A DNA stretch of 64,000 nucleotides from Combretum micranthum (lineage: Eukaryota; Streptophyta; Magnoliopsida; Myrtales; Combretaceae). Of the stretch, positions 11,571 through 23,193 are shown piece by piece; positions within the stretch are counted from its first letter, which is position 1, and each line of letters opens with the position of its first letter. The DNA lies in contig JAMXBD010001096.1 of assembly GCA_024138025.1 (NCBI GenBank), positions 124,001 to 188,000 on the forward strand, in the 5' to 3' direction. A program made the translations under genes and the position numbers. Below the pieces are notes generated by a model. The model had not been told where the DNA came from and did not search any database. It saw nothing but the letters and a program-made list of their open reading frames with translations.

Positions 11571-12883
11571 TAATCAAGCTTTTTCTATATATGCTTTTTA
11601 AAACTATTTTTAATTTCTTTTCAAATTCCTTTAAACACGCAGATATTAACCAGCCAGTATATTGGGTGCGTATGCAGTAATAAAATTTTTATAGATATTG
11701 AGTTATGTCACAAGGAGTAAGGACTAGCTCTCAATTATATTAGTCCTAATTTAGCTAGGTAAATTAAAAAGATTATATTTTTGGATTTCTAAGATAAAAC
11801 TAATCTATAAAGAATTTAGGATTTGTAACACTTGTAATTCAATTAGGTTTAAAGCCAACGAATCTGAAAATCAATTGAATGTATGCTAATGACCAGAATA
11901 TGCTTGCAAATCCAAATTCCTAATGGGTTTAGTATTTTCAATCAATCAAGTGCTGAGTAAAGATTCCTTTTTCCCAAAGAAAGCGATTACCCTAAATTGA
12001 CCAACTAATTTTCCCTATTCCTAAGAAAGTGATCAATTGACTAATCTTTATAATTTTCTAGACCCTAATTGAATTGCAATACATATGTCTATGAGATTTG
12101 CAATCAAATTAGCTAATCACATAATAGATTAGAAAAGAATTTCCCAATTGCAATCCTAATCTAACATAAATTCCAAAATTAATCCAAAACATATAATCAG
12201 TGAAATAGCATCAACAATTTGAATATAAACAAAGAATCAATCAACAGCAGCATCAACAATTTGAATATAAACAAAGAATCAATCAACAGCAGAAAATATC
12301 AATCAAACAATTCAAATCAGTGACTCAGAAGCAATAATCAGATCAAAAGGAAAAAGTTTTAAATATCATCCAAAACACGAAATTACAGAAAAAGGAATGA
12401 AATAACCTTGTTTGAATGATATTTCCTCTTAATCTCGATGTGGCATCAGCAATCAAAATAAAAATAAAAACTTTATAATGTCATATGCCATAATCTCTAT
12501 CAAGGAGCAAAGGAAAAATAGTTTAAAGTTCTATCTAGGGTTCTTCCTTCTTTTTACAAGATCCACAAGAGAGTATTTATATATTGAAGATGCAGGTGAC
12601 GTAGGCCGGCTTCAAGGCTGGTGGCCTTGAAATGAAATTAGCCAGCCTTGAATGAAAAATGATTTTCGAACCAAGATGGCAACCAGCTTTGAAGCAGCAT
12701 TAGGGTAGCATAGGGTAAAGGCTGGCCAAAGGCCGGTGGCCTTTATTTTCCTAGGGCTAAGGTACAGTGTTTAAATGAAGGTTGGCGATGTTGTGTTGAA
12801 AGGCCGGCTGTGTTCCTTTATACTTCAATGTAAGTTAGTGGCTTTTGCTCTATAATGGTCGGGCTTGGATGTAGGCTGGTGGC
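11571..12883 (-). repeat. 5' LTR of the gag-protease element, left piece
   Basis: This piece aligns with 6624 to about 7905 of the partner LTR. It carries the TATA box at 12574-12581 and the GC-rich GCCGGC block at 12600-12880. A roughly 45-bp tandem duplication (gcatcaacaatttgaatataaacaaagaatcaatcaacag, read here in two copies at about 12206-12296) is absent from the partner. The LTR is cut at 12883 by the hAT-type element and resumes at 27045. Confidence 0.85.
12574..12581 (-). promoter_or_regulatory. LTR TATA box (family B, 5' LTR)
   Basis: The minus strand reads atatTATAAATActct. It is the core promoter candidate of the 5' LTR and is conserved with 7615-7622. Confidence 0.5.
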
Positions 12884-13402
12884 TAAAGGTGAGCATGGAC
12901 AGGTTAACCAGTCCATGACCCTATTTTTTAAACCTAACCATCATGATCAGTTTTTTAAAATACCAAACCTAAACTAGTCCATTATTAATGGTTAACCACC
13001 TTAACGGTTAACCATTTTTCTTGGTTAATATTTTCGATTTTTAACCATTTAACATAATGGTTAACTAAAAGTTGTGGTTAATCATATTTTCAGTTGGTCT
13101 ATAAAAAATTAAACTATTTTGTTTCTTAAAGTTACATGCTATTAAAACCTCATCTTAACTGTAATGGATAAAATCATGCACAAAAGAAGAATAATATGAA
13201 TAGCAACTTGAAAATAATTTTCATATCTATTGTTTAAAAACCTCTCAAGCTCATCCCTAGAAAAATCAAATACTCATATTTCTTATTACTTCTTTTCCAT
13301 CACAACACCAACAACTTTTAAAAGATATAGATAAATAAATAAAAACTTTGTTCATATAGATAGAACTATAAATCACAAAACACAAGTAGTGGAAGTCATT
13401 TA

Positions 13403-16400
13403 TGTCATGCCCCGATGGTACCCTAGTAGTAGTAAACAAGTCACACTTGAATACTATCACTAAATTACCTTCAAAGTATGACAAATTTTCCAAACAACAG
13501 GATCTTTTTAGTTGCTTGATAAGAAATAACAAATATATGAAAGAAATAACTTAGTAAATAAACATTACAAAACTATTACAAACCATATAATTCTTCTGAA
13601 GTATACTACTACTTAATCTATTCTAATAGTACATAACCATTAAACTAAATTATAACCACAGACTTCCAGCTCCTAAGCTTTTACCGAAGCCATACTCCTG
13701 GAAGTAACTAACCATGGTCGTAACATAAACCTGAAAAGACTGTTGGAGTATGACCAAAACTATAGCTCAGTGAATAACCAGATATATCATACATCACACA
13801 AGTTATTAGCAAATCATATACAATGTAAGCACTCAATCATATGCACAGATACAAGCTTGGATGATCTAGAATCCAAACAGGAAAAATATTTACGACCTCT
13901 TTTTAAAGGTTGAAGAACTAGTACTCAATGACCCACCTGCCCAGGAGAGACTAAGTACACAGGAGAATCAACGATTTCTCGTTTTAGGGTTATCACTTTG
14001 AATATAATGGATTAAACTGACCATCTCCTGCAATCCCCTTAGAAGCTCCTTAAGTATTAATCATTTCAAAGCGATTCTACGGGCGACATTCTTCGGTGCC
14101 TTTTAGTTTTCGTAAGACCGCCAGACCAAAGAGAACCTTGGAAGAACTAACACATTAGAACAACCAAGCATAAACAGAGATCCGAAATATTAATACGTAG
14201 CAGGCTGTTACACCAATATATATGCAATAATGCAATTCGTGCAATGCATGATCATATTATTTGTCAAGTCAATAATTCTTAATCAATTTCACGGTGACCA
14301 TACATTTCACACAGTCATCAGTATGCTACTTCACAACATCAATTCATTGCATTAGCGCTTTTCTAGGGATATCTTATCAATCATACAATCAGATCACAAC
14401 ATACTATCACACATTCATTTAATTATCTTTACATTACATATTCAACTACTTACAAGCACAAACAGTATAATATGACTGAATTACTCACCTGCTCATACTG
14501 ACTCAGTCGTAGTAATCAGCTGGTAGATCCTCTAGTGTATCAAAGTCACCTATTTAAGATGAATAAAGTATTCATCAATATAAATTATATATCTAAATTT
14601 CTATACGTGGCTGGTGTCCTAGACTTGATTTTTTTATCAAGTTTTGGTAGTGACTATTACTAGTTTTATGTTATTCTATACTGATCTCAATATAGAAAAT
14701 TATCTTTATTTATTATTACTTAGTGTCGTCGTGTTTCTCTTAATTTATCTTCTATAATTATTTTGTTATTTTTAGAAGTCACATTACTCGAAAATTTAGC
14801 TTATTTCAATTTCCATTCTTACCTATTTTATCTATTTAGAACAAATATTTGACTAATACTAACTTTGATTAATATTAAATATTTGTCTTACATTCTAGGG
14901 TTTTAAGAATTATCAGATATTAATCAAAGTATTCTAATATATTTGTATTTACTTGTTTATGTAATAAATCTTATATTGTTGTATATACATGTGATATACT
15001 AAGTAAACTTAAAGCATATATATATATATATATATATAAGTTTTGTTTATTTCCGAAAACAAGCTTTTGTTGAAGATTCATAGGTATACGCCGGCTCAAA
15101 GCCGCCGGCCTTCAAACTCAGGTGCCGGTGTAGACTTAGTTTTGCAAAATACTTCAGATCGATTGCACCGGCTTTGAAAGCTGTCGGCTTTCAATGTACG
15201 CCAGCCCTACGCCGTCGACGTATTTCTCCAGGTAGGCGGCTTACATTCATTTCTTACGTGAAAATTATTTTTACGTAGCCTCTGGTCAGTGTAAGCCATC
15301 CCTACGCCGCCAGGCTATACGTGTAAGCCACCAGCATTGAGCGATTACACTGCCGGCTTTGTGACAGTGTTGGTACTGTTCATCATCTTCCTCCTCTGTC
15401 CGATTCGTGTTCTCTAAATTTTACATGTTAAAAACATTATCAAATCGTTCCTAAGTGTTTATATAACTTATACATAGTTAAACAACAACTCTTAACACGT
15501 CTGTTAACATATATATTTAGATCTTGATTTTATGAAAGTAAAACTAGGGTTTAGGAGTTTTACCTCGTTTGAGCTCGTCCGATGAAATCCGAAGCTTATA
15601 ATTGTGTTTATTACGTTCCTAAGATTATTAGAAGTCAATTATAATCCTTAGATTTGAAAGAAAATCGCTTAAATTACCTCAACTTACCTTTGAGCTTGTA
15701 TTCAAGAGTTTTTAGTATGGTTTATCCTTTGATCCGAACTCGGAGGTTTCGATCGGTTTGTTTTCTATCTTCAATTCGTTTTGGTGGTTAGGGAGGAGTA
15801 GTTTCATTCTGGAGAGTTTGGGTATTAATGGGGTTTGTTTGTTTATTCATAATTAGCTTTAAACTTATATATATAGAAGAGGAAATGGAGGACTTCGGCT
15901 GCGTTTTCTTCCGCTTTTTCCTCCAATTTTCTCTTCACTTTGTCTGTTGTTATCATCCTCATAAATGTTAGTATGTTTTGGCAATTGGTGATTGGTTCTT
16001 ATGTTGATTTTGTTGACTAATGTTGCAATATTAGAACCAAATTTCGGCTCTTCTTCTCCAAGGCAAATCCACCGAAATCAGCAGCCGAATTCATATATAT
16101 ATAATATTAGTTTATTATTTTAATTTAGTTTTAGGATCATTTAACAAGTTATACGGGTACAAATTAGCTAACGTTTGGGAGTTTTTGTACAAAAGTATGT
16201 TTATAGGAGTATACAAATCTCTTAGATTTTCAAATAATACAATTTTCAGTTTTATATAACGTGTTATTTATTCGTATAATTTTATCTCCGCGATTAAGAT
16301 TTCTTAAACTTATTAGGTCAATTTTTGTTTCAGGCTCCGATAGCTTAAGAAAACTCGGTTTAGAACATTAACATGATTCAATTATTTATTCGGAGTTCAG

Positions 16401-16966
16401 ATTTTGAGTTATTCAACAATTTATGTTTTCGTTGGGTATTTATAATCTTAATGGTTCATCTTTAGATTATTATTTCTGTCCATAAGTGTAAATAATCGTT
16501 TTCTTAATATTACTTAATACGGAAATTAAACTATATATATATATATATATCTTTAGTTTTGATACTTGTCATGAAATCTTATTAGTAGTTATTTATTTTA
16601 ACTAGGAGTCTTGAATTTAGGGTTTAAGTTTGAGTCTAAGCTCATTACTACTCGTTATTCTAATCTCGAATCATTATCGAGATCAAAACATCATTTAATC
16701 TTTTATATCATATTTTTCTATTTAAATTCATTGTATATGTTTCGGGTTTAAATTTTAATCATATCTTGAATTATTCATTCAAGATACGAAATCTCGTTTT
16801 TGGTATCAACTAGGGTTAAAGAATTTCTTTATTCGAATTCTAAATCCTTTATCTAACCAATTCTAGGTATTAATCTATTCTTAGACTTTAATTAGAATCT
16901 AAACTATTATCTAGTTCATACAATCTATTATAAGCGTGTACTAAGTGGAAAATTCCGGGGTTTACA
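13403..16966 (-). repeat. 3' LTR of the chromovirus (3564 bp)
   Basis: On the minus strand it starts TGTAAACCCCGGAATTTTCC at 16966 and ends GGGGCATGACA at 13403. A TATA-like run (ctatatatataag, about 15868-15880) precedes a pyrimidine-rich stretch. A GC-rich block with GCCGGC words lies at 15085-15370. AT dinucleotide runs occur at 15018-15038 and about 16534-16550. Open frames in this region are incidental. Confidence 0.92.
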
Positions 16967-17484
16967 TTCTCCCCCCCTTAAAATAAGCTTTGTCCTCAAA
17001 GCTTGAATACGTACCTGAATTCTCAAACAAATGTGGATAGTTTTTATTTCCTCTTCTAGTTCCCATGTAATTTCTTCTGTTCGGGTCCCACATACTTTGA
17101 CATAGCGATTTCTTTTTCCTGAGAACTTGCACTTTCCGGTCCAATATTCTAACTGGATGCTTCATAAGTCAAATTCTCCTTTAAATCAATTGGTTCCAAC
17201 TCCACTATCTTATCTGGATTCGGTACATATTTCCTTAGAACCGATACATGGAAAACATTATGTATACCAGATAAATTGGGCAATGCAAGACGGTATGCCA
17301 GATTCCCAACTCGTTCCAATATCTCAAATGGTCCAATATATCTAGGACTCAACTTGCCTTTTGTTTGTCTACCATGAAGACTTTTGATTGGACTTATCTT
17401 TAAATACATGTTCTCCTTCATTAAATTCCAATTCTCTTCTTTCAAGTCCGCCCAGCTCTTTTGTCTATCTTGTGCTGCTTTCAT
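16962..17484 (-). pseudogene. Chromovirus integrase C-terminus and chromodomain
   Basis: The integrase C-terminal part (frame 17149-17484) shows KLSPRYIGPFEILERVG, AYRLALP and the residues H-N-V-F-H-V-S-V-L-R-K-Y. This is the conserved GPY/F-type module that binds DNA. It is followed, after a frame change near 17165, by a chromodomain-like segment with HPVRILDRKVQVLRKKK, an R-R-N region and YPHLFE, ending FKGGRM. Chromodomains steer integration to particular chromatin. The aromatic cage is poorly preserved and an internal shift disrupts the middle (the expected W-R-N-H-x-x-E-E-A-T-W-E region). The stop codon TAA at 16962-16964 lies within the 3' LTR. Confidence 0.85.
16967..16981 (-). promoter_or_regulatory. 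Polypurine tract of the chromovirus
   Basis: The minus strand reads taagggggggagaa directly before the 3' LTR start TGTAAAC. This is where second-strand synthesis is primed. It is also coding: it specifies the last residues (K-G-G-R-M) of the pol frame, whose TAA stop lies inside the LTR. Confidence 0.8.
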
Positions 17485-18479
17485 TCTTTGCTTTATTACG
17501 AAACCTTCTCAATTGTTTCCTGAACCAATTCAGGTCCAACCAATACTTTCTCCAAGTTATCCCAGAACAATGGTGACCGACACTTTCTACCATATAAAGC
17601 TTCATAGGTGGCATCCCTATGCTTGAATGGTAACTGTTATTGTATGCAAATTCCACTAATGGTAAATGTTGGTCCCAATTTCCTTTGAATTCCATAATAC
17701 ATGCTCTCAACATATCCTCCAGTGTCTGAATAGTCCTTTCTGTTTGTCCATCAGTTTGAGGATGATAAGCTGTACTAAATTCAATTGAGTTCCCAAAGCT
17801 TTTTGTAATCCTTGCCAAAATCTGGAAACAAACCGTGGATCTCTATCGATACTATACCAGCAGGTACACCATGCAATCTCACAATCTCCTTCAAATATAT
17901 TCGTGCCAATTTTTCTAATGGATATGTCATATTAATTGGCAAGAAATGAGCTGATTTTGTGAGTCTATCCACAATAACCCAAACAGCATCATGACCCGCA
18001 TTTGTCTTAGGTAATGAGCACACAAAGTCCATGGAAATCTGATCCCATTTCCATTCAGGTATTGGCAATGGTTTTAATATTCCACCTGGTTTTTGATGTT
18101 CAGCTTTTATCCTTTGACATACATCACATTTAGCCACAAATTCTACAATATCTTTCTTCATTCCATTCCACCAATATGCACTTTTCAGCTCTTGATATGT
18201 TTTTGTTTCTCCTGGGTGTATAGAACATCCAGAATAATGTGCTTCATGCATTAATTCTTTCCTCAAGCTCTTATCATGTGGCACACACAATCTTTTATTC
18301 ATTCTTAACACCTCTTCTTCATCCAGATGAAAATCCTTGTACTTTCCTTGGGATATTCCTTGTTTAATTTCTTGAATTTCAACATCTTCTTTCTGAGCTT
18401 GCTTAATCTTTTGAAACAAAGTAGGTTCCAAAATTAGGTTTCCCAATTCAGCTTCTAAACCTTGCATTGAGAATTCCAA
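17465..18479 (-). pseudogene. Chromovirus integrase, frameshifted
   Basis: Integrase inserts the DNA copy into the genome. The frame at 17781-18479 carries the zinc-binding HHCC region (H-E-A-H, I-H-P-G, CDVCQ) and the first catalytic aspartate in DQISMDF. A one-base loss near 17847-17849 breaks the frame exactly at the second catalytic block (the conserved S-D-R-D-P-R-F can only be read in another frame). The frame at 17465-17818 then contains [13 protein letters not shown] and [13 protein letters not shown] with the catalytic glutamate, before another shift near 17600. The core residues are therefore present in the DNA but not in one frame. Confidence 0.9.
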
Positions 18480-18481
18480 GT

Positions 18482-19252
18482 TTAATCTCTCGAATTCTTT
18501 GATGAGTTCTTTTGTTCCGTCAATATTGAGGCCACTTCTCCATAACTCTTTCGGCTCAATGCATCAGCCACAGCATTCACTTTACCCGGATGGTAATTAA
18601 TGGTAAGATCATAATCTTTAATCAATTCCAACCATCGTCTTTGTCTCATGTTCAACTCTTTTTGTGTAAATATATACTTCAAACTTTTGTGATCCGTATA
18701 TATTTCACATTTCTGTCCATACAAATAGTGACGCCAAATCTTGAGTGCAAAAACAATAGCAGCTAATTCTAGATCATGAGTGGGGTAATTCATCTCATGC
18801 GGTTTTAATTGTCTAGAAGCATATGCTATTACTTTTCCATTTTGCATTAACACACATCCCAATCCATTTCTAGATGCATCACTATAGACAGTATATAAAT
18901 CCTTGTCATTGGGCAAAACCAAGATTGGTGCTGATATTAACCTCTTTTTCAGTTCTTGGAAACTTTGTTCACGTTGATCATTCCACTCAAATTTCTCATT
19001 CTTCCTGGTCAATTGAGTCAAAGGTCTTGCAATCTTTGAGAAATCCTTCACAAATTTCCGATAATATCCTGCCAATCCCAAGAAACTTCTAACTTCAGTA
19101 ACAGTTTCAGGTCTTTTCCATTCCACAATAGCTTTAACTTTTGCAGGATCAACCGATATTCCTTCTCCAGAAACAATATGTCCAAGGAATGATATACTTC
19201 TAAGCCAAAATTCACATTTAGACAATTTGGCATACAGCTTATTGTCTCTCAA
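18482..19252 (-). pseudogene. Chromovirus RT C-terminus (thumb/connection) and RNase H
   Basis: This is a 256-codon open stretch. The first part is the RT end with [17 protein letters not shown] and [19 protein letters not shown]. From about residue 115 it is the RNase H domain: [15 protein letters not shown] (first catalytic aspartate), E in the [10 protein letters not shown] helix, [12 protein letters not shown], and the terminal ADALSRK. RNase H removes the RNA template during reverse transcription. This is the longest intact piece of pol. It follows the RT catalytic block at 19315-19327, from which a small frame break separates it. Confidence 0.92.
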
Positions 19253-19254
19253 TA

Positions 19255-19966
19255 TTGTAACACACTTCTCAAGTTCTCATCATGTTGTTCTTCATTAGAT
19301 GAATATACAAGTATATCATCTATGAAAACAATCACACAGATATCCAGCAAAGGTCTAAAGATACGATTCATCAGATCCATAAAACTGCAGGTGCATTGTT
19401 AATCCAAATGGCATGACCAAAAATTCATAATGACCATACCTAGTTCGGAATGCAGTCTTTGGTACATCCTCTTTAATTCGGATTTGATGATATCCTGACT
19501 TTAAATCAATTCGAGAAAATACCTTTGCTCCCCTCCACTGATCAAAAAGATCATCAATCCTGGGTAAAGGATATTTGTTCTGTATAGTTACTCTGTTTAA
19601 TTCCCTATAATCAATACAGAGTCTCATTGAACTATCTTTCTTTTTCACAAACAATACTGGTGCTCCCCAAGGTGAAACACTAGGTCTGATAAATCCTTTA
19701 TCCAACAATTCTTGTAGTTGCACCTTTAATTCTTTTAATTCCACAGGTGCCATTCGATACGGAGCTTTGGATACTGGTTCAGTTCCAGGTACCAAATCAA
19801 TTGAAAATTCCACTTCTCTGTGTGGGGGTAATCTTGGTAATTCATCTGGAAATACATCTGGGTATTCACACACGGTTTGGATAGTATGAATATCCAATAC
19901 TTTGGATTCACCCTCAGTTGTTCCAAGAATACACCCGTTTAACTCCATATCTTCTTCATTTTCCAC
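19255..19966 (-). pseudogene. Chromovirus reverse transcriptase, N-terminal and catalytic part
   Basis: The enzyme copies the element RNA into DNA. The frame at 19355-19966 shows the linker ([20 protein letters not shown]), then [64 protein letters not shown] (first catalytic aspartate) and the MPFGLT motif. A frame break near 19375 disrupts the sequence after MPFGLT. The catalytic F-I-D-D box and L-V-Y-S follow in another frame at 19315-19327. The Tekay-type F-I-D-D replaces the generic Y-x-D-D. A stop separates the region from the protease on its upstream side. Confidence 0.92.
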
Positions 19967-19969
19967 TTC

Positions 19970-20345
19970 AATTGCTGTTATCTATTCCACTCCTTTGAGT
20001 ATCTCACCCCTATACTCTTTTCTATCTCCTTGATTATTGACAAAAGATACTATTTTGAGATGGCAATTAACTTTTGCTTTTACATTAGTTAACCAAACCA
20101 TACCCAAAATAATATCATATTTTTGCATCTCTATCAGAATTAAATCAGCAATTGATTCTTGATTCCATCTTTAGTGGACAACTCTTGATCATCTCTCGTG
20201 TTACCACTAAATCTCCAGTTGGTGTAGTAACTCTCAATTCTTACTCATGCTTTCAATTGGTAACTTATACGCCTTGCTAATCCGTATTTATGAAAGAATG
20301 CGTTGCTCCCGTGTCAAACAAAGCATACGCAGTCTGATCCCCTAC
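19970..20345 (-). pseudogene. Chromovirus aspartic protease, decayed
   Basis: The minus strand at about 20296-20330 reads A-L-F-D-T-G-A-T-H-S-F-I, the retropepsin active site, with the catalytic aspartate codon at 20313-20315. Downstream sequence to about 19970 is broken by stops and frame changes. Neighbours are the gag zinc knuckles upstream and the RT linker downstream, the standard order. Confidence 0.8.
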
Positions 20346-20639
20346 TTGAATTGATCCTATGTATCAATTATTAAGTTCATGTTATTTTCAATTCATAAGA
20401 CTTCTATTCTCGTATACTTGTGATTGTGTCTAATAACTTTAGATAAACAAATATGTAATTACATACCTGCAATGAGTCCATATTCTTCAGGATCAACTTC
20501 TTCCCAATATTTTCTTCATCTTCTCCTCCATCTCCACATTCTCACAGGATTTCCATACATGGCAAAAACTCTGGCCGTCGTACGGCTTTTGGCATTTCCA
20601 TTTTTCGATCCTGAGACTCCAATCATCCTTTAGGTTGTG

Positions 20640-21818
20640 AAGATCCAGCTACTACTCGCTTTCTGTGGACAGTTGGTTGCTATGTGCCCTTTGTTACATA
20701 CATAACAAGTTGCAATTTTTCTTTTTGGACAATCGTTTACCATATGCCCACTTTCTCCACAATAATAACATTTGTTCTGCAATTGTGGACAATTCCTTGG
20801 GTAATGAGAACCTTTACATTTCCAACAAGTAACATTATTCTTCCCCTTACTCCTCCTTTGTTCACATTGAAAGGTTTGAAGAATTTAACCTTCTTAGGCA
20901 CAGAACTTGCCATAGAACCATCATACATTCTCTTCCCGAACATAGTTCCTTTCTTCTTATACCTCTCAATTTCATACTTCCTTGCTCGTTCAATAATTCG
21001 AGCTTTTTCCATAGCTGCAAAGTTATCAACTTCAAATTCAGCAAGTCTTCTTGAAAATGAGGCTCAAGTCCAGCCATGAAAGTCTGTCTCTTAAGCTCAT
21101 CACTGTCCGATAAGCATCTGGAGCAAACTGTAACAACCGATTAAACTCATGTTCATACTCATCAATGGTCTTAGCTCCTTGGGTCAAATTCATCAGGTCA
21201 GTACTATATTTTGCTTTTAAACTGCTGGAAAATATTCCTTCAAAAATTCTCGTCTGAAACTTCCCAAGAAATCGGTTGTGACAAACTTCTTTGTTTTGAA
21301 TTCCACCATATTCTTGCTCTCAATCTTAATAAATAAGTTCCATAAGATACTTTCAGAGCTTCAGGTACTTGGAAAACATCAAGGGATCAATCTGAGCTAG
21401 CCAGTCTTCAGCTTCTTCTGGCTTTCCTGGTATCCTTCAAAGTATCTGTTGCATTTAATGAATTCTGGCAACAAATTCCTCTGAGGACGTAAAGGTGGTG
21501 GTGGTGGCAATTCTGTTCATATCGAGGCGGTCCTTGCACCTCAGCAGACTCATTTGGGTTCACTGGTCCATTTTCCTGAAATTGAACCGGTGGAGTATGC
21601 CTTTCATTTCCTCTGGAATTGGTGGAGTCATTGCTGGTGCCCAGCAGGTGGTGCTACATTTGTTGCTTGCATATTTTGCAAAGCTTGCAAAATCAAGACA
21701 TTTTGTTGTTGAAGACTTTGTAAAACATCCTCAATTCGGTTTTGGGGTGTTGCAGGAGCATTTATTGGTGGATCTCCAGAAATTCGGCATTTCTACTTTT
21801 ATTTCTTCCTCTTGGCAT
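20640..21818 (-). pseudogene. Chromovirus gag with three CCHC-type zinc knuckles, decayed
   Basis: The presumed start ATG is at 21818 (MPRGRNKSRN). Gag core fragments are readable in alternating frames: a WLA-type capsid segment near 21400, then F-x-x-x-F, and L-T-Q-G-A-x-T-I-D-E-Y-E-H-E-F-N-R-L near 21140-21190. At 20665-20835 lie three consecutive nucleic-acid-binding knuckles: CWKCKGSHYPRNC, CYYCGESGHMVNDC and CYVCNKGHIATNC. Only the middle one has canonical C-x2-C-x4-H-x4-C spacing; the outer two are C-x2-C-x3-H-x4-C. Several stops interrupt the protein. Plant chromovirus gags usually have one or two knuckles. Confidence 0.85.
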
Positions 21819-23172
21819 TCTATTAATCATTAAACAGATTATTTAGATTAGATCATAACTCATCTACCAAAAGTCATCAAAGTCATTCATATATATACAT
21901 ACCAAAATACATCAGAGCTTCTCATGGTTAGTGCATTATGTACACATTTCAAAAATGGCACTAACACTAAACCTAGTTTTCTATCATAGTCATCAAAAGA
22001 TACATATACACATAAAAAATCTACTATATCATCCTGTCATGTCATCATAAAGTAATACATCATCATCATAATATACTAAATCAGACTCAGGACTGGGTAA
22101 AGACGACCCTTGCCCTTCTCCTGAGGGCCTAAATGAGGGTAATCATCATCTCCCTCTAACTGCTATCACAAATCTCAATCATCGTGTCTCTGTCTCCTGG
22201 AGGTGCTAGAGTCAGAGCTGTATCCATCACCCTAATGCCTCTGGGTGCAGGCCTCAGCTCACTCTCAGCACTAGGTGGTATATCTCTCTCAATCCAACCT
22301 CCATGTGCTGATCCGATCCATCTAGCATAATTAAAATCAGAGACATACTTCTCTGCCTCCATCCTTCTCTTCTTACCTTCTTTCTCATCCAACAACTCTG
22401 TGGTTATACTCCTTTTATGAGTAGAAATCTGTACTGAACTCCTGTACCAATCTATCCTGCACAGAAGTAGGGCGCTGGAACTCACCTGCTATCTCGGTAT
22501 AATAGGTGGTTTCCTCATCAAAGCGTCTAGAATGACTGCATCTGCTGACCCGAGCAAGCATCAAGTCATCATCATAGGCTACATCACCTCTACCCTGGTA
22601 TGATCCTGTCTAACATCATGAGCATAATCTGCTCCTCTCCCAATATACCCAGACTCTAAAATCTGGAGGCTCTGGTCTCACTGATCTGGATGAGACTATA
22701 AATGCTATATTATCAATCTCCAACCACCTCCTTTCTGACTATCAACCTCTCAAATCTGTAGAGCGTCTCTATAGCTGATCCATTATCTGGAAAAGCCCGC
22801 TCCATCAGAAAAACCAACCTTTAAACAAAGGCAATCCTCTCTTCCAGGTGCTGAGAATCTCCTCTAAGTTTGGTAATCCCGCACAAATACAAGTCCTCTA
22901 CCAGAACTCGTAATCTGCGCCTGTAATCTGTCAAGTCTCCTCTCTCTGCATACTAAAAATCTCCCATCTAATATGACACATAGCAGGATTAGTCTGCACA
23001 CAACAAAATTTGCATGATTAATAATAATCACACATATTTTATTCCTAATTGTGCAGTATACTCTACCCATAACTACCCAACTACAAATAAAGAGTGCTAA
23101 CTAAATCTAACTTGCTACATTCACTAAATACAATTCTTTCACATATTTAATTTTTCTTATACTAGCAACCAC
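21819..23172 (-). other. Chromovirus 5' leader between primer site and gag, with a 109-codon frame
   Basis: The leader is about 1.35 kb. Within it an open frame at 22156-22485 (109 aa) has a charged middle (DEKEGKKRRMEAEKYVSDF) and an R- and P-containing C-terminus. It resembles no domain I know. It could be a chance opening, a former gag N-terminal extension, or an extra small ORF of the family. The region has several gag-like short open stretches but no conserved motif. Confidence 0.5.
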
Positions 23173-23184
23173 GCTCTGATACCA
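23173..23184 (-). promoter_or_regulatory. Primer-binding site, initiator tRNA-Met
   Basis: The minus strand reads TGGTATCAGAGCGTGG, nine bases from the LTR end (…GGGGCATGACA). TGGTATCAGAGC is the standard complement of the 3' end of plant initiator tRNA-Met. Confidence 0.93.
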
Positions 23185-23193
23185 ACTAAATTC

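Noticed and set aside
20684..21079. 131-codon plus-strand frame
   Set aside because: It is the antisense of the chromovirus zinc-knuckle region, where the minus strand has clear gag homology.
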